This document shows, one piece after another, positions 56,196 through 64,000 of a stretch of 64,000 nt of DNA (positions are counted from its first letter, which is position 1; every line of letters starts with the position of its first letter). This DNA is from Burkholderia stabilis (lineage in GTDB: Bacteria > Pseudomonadota > Gammaproteobacteria > Burkholderiales > Burkholderiaceae), in contig NZ_CP016444.1 in NCBI RefSeq assembly GCF_001742165.1, positions 124,001 through 188,000 on the forward strand, in the 5' to 3' direction. Position numbers and translations under genes: made by a program. The notes beneath the pieces were generated by a model, which was not told the DNA's origin, did not search any database, and saw only the letters and a list, made by a program, of their open reading frames with translations.

Positions 56196-56225
56196 GGCGC
56201 CGGACGACCTGAATCGTCCGGCGCC
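56196..56225 (-). terminator. Terminator between convergent MFS and TRAP genes
   Basis: A perfect 12-bp stem (GGCGCCGGACGA / TCGTCCGGCGCC) with a 6-base loop. On the minus strand it is followed by GTTTTCGC, so it ends the TRAP operon 20 bp after dctM; on the plus strand it may also end the MFS transcript. Confidence 0.85.
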
Positions 56226-56245
56226 GCAACGGGTGAAGCATTCGA

Positions 56246-57598
56246 TCAGAACACCGCGTGCCCGCTGATGACGCTCGGCAGCCACGTCGAGAAGAACGGC
56301 AGGTAGGTGACGATGTTGATCGCGCTGAAGATCGCGAGGTAATACGGCCACGCCATCTTCGTCGTCTCGCCGATCGACACGTTGCCGATCGCGCATCCGA
56401 CGAACTGCACCGAGCCGATCGGCGGGTGCACGAGGCCGAGCGAGCAGTTCAGCAGCAGCATGATCCCGAACTGGACCGGCCCGACGCCGCACGCCATCGC
56501 GATCGGCAGGAACAGCGGCGTCGTGATCAGGATGTGCGCGGCCATGTCGACGAACGTGCCGAGGAACACCTGGATGATGTTGATGTACAGCAGCATCAGC
56601 CACGGCGCGGCGGTCGACTGCTTCAGCAGCCCTTCGATCGCATCCGGAATCTCCAGGTACGACATCTGGAAGCGCAGCATGTTCGACACCGCGATCAGCA
56701 GCAGCACGACACCCGTCGTGCGGGCCGCATGCGACAGCGCGCGGCGCAGCTTTTCGACGGTCAGCGTCCGGTAGACGATCGCGGTCAGCACGAGCGAGTA
56801 GACGACGGCGATCGCGGCGGCTTCCGTCGCGGTCGCAATCCCCTTCGCGACGCACACGAGGATGATCGCGATCACCATCAGCCCGGGCACCGCGCCGACG
56901 AAGCTGCGCAGCACCGCGTACCAGCCGGGAAACGACGGCAGCGCCGACGAACCGTCCGCACGGCGCGGATAACCGTGACGCACGGCCTGCCAGTAAGCGG
57001 CCGCGAGCACGAAGCCCATCACCCACAACACGGGCAGCAGGCCCGAGAACAGCAGGTCGCCGATCGACACGCCGCTCACCGGCTGGCCGTGCAGCATCCC
57101 CGTGATCCCTTGCGCGGCGAACGCGTAGATGATCATGTTGGTCGACGTCGGCATCAGCGCGCCGGCGAGCGACGCGTGCGTCGTCACGTTCACCGCATAC
57201 GCGGCGCTGTAGCCTTCGCGCTTCATCAGCGGAATCACCGCGCCGCCCATCGCCGACGTATCGGCGGTCGGCGAACCCGACACGCCGCCGAACAGCGTAC
57301 AAGCGACGACGTTCGCCATCCCGAGGCCGCCGCGGAAATGGCCGACGCTCGCCTGCGCGAAGCGCAGGATCCGGTCCGCGATGCCGCCGTGCAGCATCAG
57401 CTCGCCGGAGAAAATGAAGAACGGCACCGCGAGGAACGAGAACGCATTCATCCCCGAGATCATCGCCTGCATCGCGGTCGCGATCGGCAGGCCTTCGACC
57501 ATATAGGTCAGCACGCAGGCTATCCCGAGCGCGAACGACACGGGCACGCCGAGCACGAGGAAAATCAGAAAACTGACGGACAGGATCGCGAGTTCCAT
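56246..57598 (-). CDS. dctM: TRAP transporter large permease (DctM)
   Basis: A 450-residue inner-membrane protein with about 12 hydrophobic helices. Family motifs: SGMNAFSFLAVPFFIFSGEL, CTLFGGVSGSPTADTSAMGG and the second-half copy SLGLVHPPIGSVQFVG. It is the sodium-driven permease of a tripartite TRAP system. It begins four bases after the dctQ stop. The substrate is set by the DctP partner, probably an organic or sugar acid. Confidence 0.94.
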   Translation of the reverse strand: MELAILSVSFLIFLVLGVPVSFALGIACVLTYMVEGLPIATAMQAMISGMNAFSFLAVPFFIFSGELMLHGGIADRILRFAQASVGHFRGGLGMANVVACTLFGGVSGSPTADTSAMGGAVIPLMKREGYSAAYAVNVTTHASLAGALMPTSTNMIIYAFAAQGITGMLHGQPVSGVSIGDLLFSGLLPVLWVMGFVLAAAYWQAVRHGYPRRADGSSALPSFPGWYAVLRSFVGAVPGLMVIAIILVCVAKGIATATEAAAIAVVYSLVLTAIVYRTLTVEKLRRALSHAARTTGVVLLLIAVSNMLRFQMSYLEIPDAIEGLLKQSTAAPWLMLLYINIIQVFLGTFVDMAAHILITTPLFLPIAMACGVGPVQFGIMLLLNCSLGLVHPPIGSVQFVGCAIGNVSIGETTKMAWPYYLAIFSAINIVTYLPFFSTWLPSVISGHAVF

Positions 57599-57602
57599 GG
57601 CG

Positions 57603-59185
<1,583 letters not shown>

Positions 59186-59245
59186 TTATTGCGCGGCGAT
59201 CTGCCGGCATGCGCATGCGTCGGCGCCGTGCGCGTTGACCGCAGA

Positions 59246-59262
59246 GTCATACGTCGTATGAC
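59246..59262. promoter_or_regulatory. GntR-type operator upstream of dctPQM
   Basis: GTCATACGTCGTATGAC is a perfect 17-bp palindrome (8+1+8). Its ATACG-N-CGTAT core fits FadR-branch GntR regulators of sugar-acid genes. A second near-repeat GTTAACCGTTTAAC lies at 59285-59298. No GntR gene is in the window, so the regulator must be encoded elsewhere. The rest of 59159-59569 holds no gene. Confidence 0.65.
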
Positions 59263-59569
59263 GTGTTGACGCGAATGTACGTCGGTTAACCGTTTAACTC
59301 ACTTGGTGCATACCCCTATGAGCATTGCCATCAGGGGTTTTCGGCATGATTCAGGGAATCGTTTTCTCTGTTCCGGTGATTTTTAACACGCCGTTTTCCG
59401 AAAACCGACCCGCATTTCGAATCGAACGCCGACGCCGCGGCTTTCCGAGGCCCGAAAGCAGGCTTTCGCCTCGCTTGACACGGTCATAGGATGACTGACT
59501 ACGATGCGAGCGCGCCGGCCGCGCCTCGCACGGGAAGCCCGTTGCGGATTTCCGGCCCGTCCCGGGCCG

Positions 59570-60661
59570 TCACGCCTGCATGACCAGCGCCGTCAGTTGC
59601 GCCGCGCGCGCCACTTCCGTCTTCGCGTAGATCGCCTTGATCTGCGTGCGGACCGTGCCGATCGACACGCCGCGCAGCTCGGCGCACGCCTGCGGCGACA
59701 GCCCGTCGCAACACAGCAGCACCGCGAGATCGGCCTCGGCCAGCGACAGCCCGTAGAACACGCGCAACCGCTGCGCGCGGGCCGACGGCGAACGCAGGTC
59801 GGCGGCCGTCATCAGCGCCGCGACGCCGGGCCGCTCGCGCATCAGGCGCGACCGTTCGGGGACTGGCATCAACGCAAGCGGCAGCGATTCGCCCGTCGCG
59901 CGCCGCAGCAGCAGCCCGCCGCGAGCGAATGCGTGCCGCCATTGCGCATCGTCGACGCAGCCTTCCGGCGCGAAACGCCCGTTCACGATCCGTACCGCGG
60001 GTTCCGCCGCGATCAGTTGGTCGGCCGCGCGGTTCGTGTAGCGCAGTTCGCGCCGCTCGCCGAGCAGGAAAACCGGCACCGGGATCGCATCGAGCGCCGA
60101 TTCGGCGGCGGCCACGCGCGCTTCGAGCAGCCCGATGCGCGCGTGAATCCGCAGCGCCCGGCTGATGTGCGCGCCCATGATTTCGATTGTGTGACGCTGA
60201 TCGTCGGACAGCCCCTGCGATTCGGAGCTGCCCTGGACGCTGAGGAAGGCGCCGCTGCCCTCGCCGCGATGAATGTACAGGCCGGAAATGCTGCCGAGCC
60301 CGTAGGGGCGCATGAACTCCTGATAGAACAGGCCGTGCGTGCGCTGTTCCGGAGACAGGTGCTTGACGTCCTCGAACCAGCGGCCCGCCGGCCAGTTGCC
60401 GGCAACCGGCACGACCGGGTCGTACAGATAGAACTCGGTGTTGTATGCACGCTGGCACGCGGCGACCCATGATGGGTCGTCGCCCGCCGCCTGCTCGATC
60501 GCCGGCAGCTGCGCCGCCTCGTCGAACGACAGCAGCGTGGCCATGCGCACGCCCACCGACGATCGCAGCCCGTCCAGCACCGCTTCCCATCGTTGATCGC
60601 CCAGTGCTGCCGCGTAGATGTCATCGATCCATGCCGATGGAATCAAATCGTTCCGTTGCAT
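59570..60661 (-). CDS. LuxR family transcriptional regulator
   Basis: A 363-residue regulator: a long N-terminal sensory part (residues 1-290; a GAF/PAS-like stretch including LRIHARIGLLEARVAAAESA, then VPVFLLGERRELRYTNRAAD) and a C-terminal LuxR helix-turn-helix (about 300-360; LSLAEADLAVLLCCDGLSPQ, then GVSIGTVRTQIKAIYAKTEV). No receiver domain or autoinducer-binding domain is clear. It is transcribed toward the TRAP genes, 411 bp away. Its targets are unknown. Confidence 0.9.
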   Translation of the reverse strand: MQRNDLIPSAWIDDIYAAALGDQRWEAVLDGLRSSVGVRMATLLSFDEAAQLPAIEQAAGDDPSWVAACQRAYNTEFYLYDPVVPVAGNWPAGRWFEDVKHLSPEQRTHGLFYQEFMRPYGLGSISGLYIHRGEGSGAFLSVQGSSESQGLSDDQRHTIEIMGAHISRALRIHARIGLLEARVAAAESALDAIPVPVFLLGERRELRYTNRAADQLIAAEPAVRIVNGRFAPEGCVDDAQWRHAFARGGLLLRRATGESLPLALMPVPERSRLMRERPGVAALMTAADLRSPSARAQRLRVFYGLSLAEADLAVLLCCDGLSPQACAELRGVSIGTVRTQIKAIYAKTEVARAAQLTALVMQA

Positions 60662-60860
60662 CTGGCCACCCCGCGTCGTGCGTTTTTTTCGAACGCCTTT
60701 CGCGCATCTTACTCACTCGGTGCCCGCGTTCAAATTGTCAACGCGCGTTTGATCCGAAATACCACGCTTCCCGCCGTTTCTCGTCAGACGTAATGGCGAT
60801 GCGTCACACGGCGGTGCATGCGGCGTGGCCGGCTTTGCATCCCGACCGCGCTATGTCATG

Positions 60861-60950
60861 ATGCAACGCATGACGATCCGACCCACCACCAACGCACTGC
60901 ATCATCATCACGGCCGCCCTCCGTTGCGCCGTGGTTCGTTTCGCATCTAG
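60861..60950 (+). CDS. Histidine leader peptide (hisL-like) of an attenuator
   Basis: A 29-codon frame (ATG 60861; in-frame ATGs also at 60858 and 60870) ending in TAG at 60948. It contains four His codons in a row (CAT CAT CAT CAC, 60900-60911), as in the hisL peptides of enteric bacteria. Behind it follow ATCGGGA/TCCCGAT (60958-60964 and 60972-60978) and a strong Rho-independent terminator, then hisC. The whole fits ribosome-mediated attenuation by charged His-tRNA. No ribosome site stands out. Confidence 0.7.
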   Translation: MQRMTIRPTTNALHHHHGRPPLRRGSFRI

Positions 60951-60991
60951 CCATTGAATCGGGATCGACTCTCCCGATCAAGACAACGACC

Positions 60992-61016
60992 AAGGCGCCT
61001 CCGGCGCCTTTTTTGT
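60992..61016 (+). terminator. Attenuator terminator before hisC
   Basis: AAGGCGCC-TCC-GGCGCCTT is a perfect 8-bp stem with a 3-base loop, followed by TTTTGTTTTT. It lies 60 bp upstream of hisC and inside its leader. A terminator inside a 5' leader is best explained as a conditional one. The upstream dyad at 60958-60978 can form the alternative stem. Confidence 0.8.
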
Positions 61017-61075
61017 TTTTTGCCGCCGTAAAAACCTGCTGCACGGATCAATCGATAACGTACGGAGTGTTTTCA

Positions 61076-62188
61076 ATGCAACAACCCTGGAAAGAAGTGT
61101 CCTTGCCGGATTTGCCGCTCAGGGAGGATCTGCGGTTGCAGCACGCGTACGGCGCGCCGCAACTCGATGTGCCGGTCTGCCTGAACGTCAACGAGAATCC
61201 CTATCCGCCGTCGCCGGCACTTGTCGAGCGCATCGCGGCGGCGGTGGCCGACGCGGCGCGAGCGGCGAACCGCTATCCCGACCGCGACTTTGCCGAACTG
61301 CGCACGCATCTGGCGGCCTATCTGACGCACGATACCGGCGTGACGGTCGACGCATCGCGTGTCTGGGCCGGCAACGGCTCGAATGAAGTGATTCAGCAGG
61401 TTCTGCAGGCATTCGGCGGCCCGGGGCGATCGGCGCTGGCCTTTACGCCCGCGTATCCGATGTATGACGAATACTGCCGCACGACCTTCACGCGCCTGCA
61501 TACGTTGCCGCGCACCGAGGATTTCGCGCTCGATCTGAATCAGGCGATCGACAGCATCCGCGCGCATCGGCCGAGCGTGATCCTGCTGACGTCGCCGAAC
61601 AACCCGACCGGGACCGCGCTTCCTGTAGACGATATCCGTGCCATCCTCGACATCGCGCCGGGCGTCGTCGTCGTGGACGAAGCCTATGCGGAGTTTCGGC
61701 GCAAAGGGGTCCGCAGCGCGGTAACGCTGCTGCCCGACCATCCTCGGCTGATCGTCTCGCGCACGTTGAGCAAGGCGTTCAAATTTGCCGGAGGGCGCGT
61801 CGGATATTGCGCGTGCGCGCCGGCAATCGTGGACGCGCTGAAGCTGGTCCGCCTGCCTTATCACCTGTCGGCTTTTACCCAGGCCGCGGCCTGCGCGGCG
61901 CTGGTCGCGCGTGACGAAATGCTGTCGCAGGTCGAAGCGATCAAGACCGAGCGCGATGCCACCGTCGACTGGCTGCGCAGCCTGGGGCTCGCGGTGGCCG
62001 ATTCCGACGCCAACTTCGTGATGTTCGGCAAGTTTGCGGATCGCCACCGGATATGGAGCGGACTCCTGCGCCACGGGGTCCTGATTCGCGAGTCGGGGCC
62101 GCCGGAATACCTGCGCGTGTCGATCGGTACTGCAGCGGAGATGGCCGCGTTTCGTGCGGCATTGCTGGCCGTGATGGCGTCGGCGTGA
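61076..62188 (+). CDS. hisC: Histidinol-phosphate aminotransferase (stand-alone copy)
   Basis: A 370-residue fold-type I aminotransferase of the HisC group. Motifs: LNVNENPYPPSP at the N-terminus, WAGNGSNEVIQQVLQAF, LTSPNNPTGTALP, VVVDEAYAEF and the PLP Lys in SRTLSKAFKFAGGRVGY. HisC converts imidazole-acetol phosphate to histidinol phosphate with glutamate; paralogs may also act on aromatic amino acids. ATG 61076 follows ACGGAG. It is outside any his operon, but the leader with four His codons and a terminator strongly supports a histidine role. Confidence 0.92.
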   Translation: MQQPWKEVSLPDLPLREDLRLQHAYGAPQLDVPVCLNVNENPYPPSPALVERIAAAVADAARAANRYPDRDFAELRTHLAAYLTHDTGVTVDASRVWAGNGSNEVIQQVLQAFGGPGRSALAFTPAYPMYDEYCRTTFTRLHTLPRTEDFALDLNQAIDSIRAHRPSVILLTSPNNPTGTALPVDDIRAILDIAPGVVVVDEAYAEFRRKGVRSAVTLLPDHPRLIVSRTLSKAFKFAGGRVGYCACAPAIVDALKLVRLPYHLSAFTQAAACAALVARDEMLSQVEAIKTERDATVDWLRSLGLAVADSDANFVMFGKFADRHRIWSGLLRHGVLIRESGPPEYLRVSIGTAAEMAAFRAALLAVMASA

Positions 62189-62253
62189 GAAGCCGGCAAG
62201 CGGGGGGTGTTGACGCGATGGAACGCGTTTCAGCGCGATATCCGACGATGCAC

Positions 62254-62505
62254 TTACTTCATCGCCGCGAACCGCGATTCCATCCCGTCGATCTTCGCGA
62301 GAACCGCTTCGCAGAGCTTCCTGACGTGGCGCGGCATATCGGGTGTCGACAGCAACTCCTCGATGCGCCCTCGCCAGTAACTCGGATGCCTCACGCGCCC
62401 CGCGCCCGACATCGACACGTCGTCGGCGAGCGTTTCGCTCTCCAGGAGAGCCACCATTCTCTGTATGTGAGAGAGCTCTCGTTCCACATAGTCTCGTGCC
62501 AGCAT
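62254..62505 (-). CDS. Small hypothetical protein
   Basis: An 83-residue helical protein: YVERELSHIQRMVALLESET, then RHPSYWRGRIEELL and HVRKLCEAVLAKIDGMESR. It has no signal peptide or membrane segment. I do not recognise the family, but the heptad-like helices and codon use look real. It is convergent with hisC. Confidence 0.6.
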   Translation of the reverse strand: MLARDYVERELSHIQRMVALLESETLADDVSMSGAGRVRHPSYWRGRIEELLSTPDMPRHVRKLCEAVLAKIDGMESRFAAMK

Positions 62506-63151
62506 TTTGATTGATGTTCCCCGAAATACGACATCAGGCCTTCCGTCATCAACGCGCCATCGTGTCGCGATGCAAACGACTCACCGCGCACGTTGCCCGT
62601 CAGCGTACGCACAGGCTGTGTCAGTCAACTGCATGGGCACGCCAAGCGCTCGATACGGAACGGCCCGCTTGTCCGTTCGCCCGGATCACGTCTTTCCCCG
62701 ATGCCCTGTTGCTAATCGTAGGCGCACCGGCCCGCGATAGCATCCCCAAAAGTGGGGATACCGGCGCGCCGCGTTTACTGGAAATGACGGGAAATCGCGA
62801 TGCTGTAGCGCTCGGATCAACTCGGCGCGGGCTGCCGACGCCGGGACGCCCGCACGCCGTACCGGACCTCGCCCCACGCATCGGGACGGACGTCAACTTC
62901 GTTCCTGCCGGGAAGCGCCGATTGCATGTAGCCAGCGACGTGTCTGACGAATTCGTTCACACGTTCCGTCGCGTCGTCGTTCATCGATCCGTCTCGATAC
63001 GAGATACGCGGAGCGTCATCGGGCACCGGGCGAAGCGTCGATCACGGCAGCACCTGTCGCGCTTTGCCGGTCGATTGGCGTGCTTTGCGAGTCATTGCCC
63101 CGCGAAAAGTCGGCATCATGTTGGACATCATCCGCAACGGAAGCCAAGAAG
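62506..63151. other. Intergenic with one weak candidate ORF
   Basis: 646 bp without a firm gene. The best candidate is on the minus strand, 62817-62984 (ATG 62984 behind GAGACGG): 55 residues, NDDATERVNEFVRHVAGYMQ then EVDVRPDAWGEVRYGV, which is plausible but short. Other frames are Arg/Ser-rich shadows. Confidence 0.35.
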
Positions 63152-64000
63152 ATGCATACCGATACCGATCTACCGGTCATGGTGACCGGCGCCACCGGCT
63201 ATGTCGCAGGCCAGCTCGTGCAACGGCTGCTCGAAGCCGGCCTGACGGTCCATGCGGCCGTCCGCGACCCCGACAACCCGGACAAGCTGACGCATCTCCA
63301 GCGCATCGCCTCCGGCACGCCCGGCACGATCCGTTATTTTCGCGCCGACCTGCTCGACCCCGGATCGTACGCGGACGCGATGGCCGGTTGCGGGATCGTG
63401 TTCCATACCGCGTCGCCGTTCAACGTCCACGTCCGCGATCCGCAAAAGGAATTGGTCGATCCCGCGCTGCTCGGCACGCGCAACGTGCTCGAAACGGCAA
63501 ACCGTACGCCGTCGGTCCGGCGTGTGGTGCTGACCAGCAGTTGCGCCGCGATCTACGGCGACAACGCCGATCTCGTCGCGACACCGGGCGGCGTGTTCAC
63601 CGAGGCCATCTGGAACACCAGCTCGTCGCTGGCCCATCAGCCCTATTCGTATTCGAAGACCGTCGCCGAGCGCGAAGCATGGAAAATCGCCGGCGGGCAA
63701 GACCGCTGGGATCTCGTGACCGTCAATCCGTCGCTCGTCATCGGGCCGGGGATCAATCCATACGCCACGTCCGAAAGCTTCGAGATCGTGCGGCAGATGG
63801 GCAACGGTACGATGAAAGCGGGTGTACCGGATATCGGCATCGGCGCGGTCGACGTGCGCGATGTGGCGGATGCCCATCTCCGGGCCGCGTTCCTGCCGGG
63901 CGCACACGGCCGCTATATCGTCTCGGGCCATGACACGAGCCTGCTGGCGATGGCGGCAACGCTGCTCGACCGGTATGGCGCCGACTATCCGATCCCGCGG
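63152..64000 (+). CDS. Extended SDR (dihydroflavonol/aldehyde reductase-like), partial
   Basis: The gene begins with ATG 63152 and runs off the right edge after 283 codons. The nucleotide loop is VMVTGATGYVAGQLVQRLL (GxxGxxG), with DLLDPGSYADAMAGCGIVFH (NADP region), TSSCAAIYGD, the catalytic YSYSK (Tyr near 164, with Lys four on) and VNPSLVIGPG. This is the extended SDR pattern shared by dihydroflavonol-4-reductase and bacterial NADPH aldehyde or ketone reductases. The natural substrate is not known. Only the C-terminus is missing. Confidence 0.88.
   Translation, partial: MHTDTDLPVMVTGATGYVAGQLVQRLLEAGLTVHAAVRDPDNPDKLTHLQRIASGTPGTIRYFRADLLDPGSYADAMAGCGIVFHTASPFNVHVRDPQKELVDPALLGTRNVLETANRTPSVRRVVLTSSCAAIYGDNADLVATPGGVFTEAIWNTSSSLAHQPYSYSKTVAEREAWKIAGGQDRWDLVTVNPSLVIGPGINPYATSESFEIVRQMGNGTMKAGVPDIGIGAVDVRDVADAHLRAAFLPGAHGRYIVSGHDTSLLAMAATLLDRYGADYPIPR

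Overview
The window reads as a stretch of a high-GC betaproteobacterial genome, most likely a Burkholderia (cepacia-complex-like) secondary chromosome. This is inferred from codon use, a double-length UvrA, DUF4148 and DUF1059 proteins, YadA-type adhesins, and many stand-alone transport and regulator units. I see no rRNA, tRNA, CRISPR array, insertion sequence or phage module.

Layout. 1-3.1 kb: the start of a response regulator leaving the left edge, an exported hydrolase divergent from its probable MerR regulator, and small unknowns. 3.5-9.2 kb: an orphan PstS-like phosphate binder, a small membrane protein, a DUF1059 protein, an ECF sigma/anti-sigma/fasciclin set and a lipoprotein hydrolase. 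9.7-13.1 kb: a group that looks like orphan immunity genes (SUKH, DUF7822-like, an unknown) with a small P-loop ATPase. 13.5-20.7 kb: a solute-binding protein, a 1967-residue tandem UvrA behind a perfect LexA box, and a DUF3820 protein. 20.9-31.2 kb: a trimeric autotransporter adhesin whose extended signal peptide region is out of frame by one base, a co-oriented BamE-like lipoprotein, 1.45 kb of AT-richer regulatory DNA, and a two-component pair (AraC-output regulator plus 7TM-DISM kinase). 31.3-36.0 kb: yceI-azoR-pirin divergent from a LysR gene, then an aromatic-acid-type MFS carrier. 36.2-45.8 kb: an RND efflux operon with a CusRS-like two-component system and DUF4148 proteins, tied together by an 18-bp palindrome found in both control regions. 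46-54.4 kb: a Pro-rich exported protein, an SDR/Tat-PfpI/SnoaL/GlxA-regulator cluster, a sulfotransferase-like protein, and a SnoaL/GST unit divergent from a LysR gene. 54.6-60.7 kb: a ProP-like MFS carrier, a DctPQM TRAP transporter with a GntR-type palindrome upstream, and a LuxR regulator. 60.8-64 kb: a stand-alone hisC behind what looks like a histidine attenuator, a small unknown, and an extended SDR reductase leaving the right edge.

The strongest leads are the histidine-codon leader and terminator before the orphan hisC, the frameshift separating the adhesin from its ESPR, the shared palindrome that defines an efflux/DUF4148 regulon, and the SOS-boxed double UvrA. All were read by eye; no search was run.
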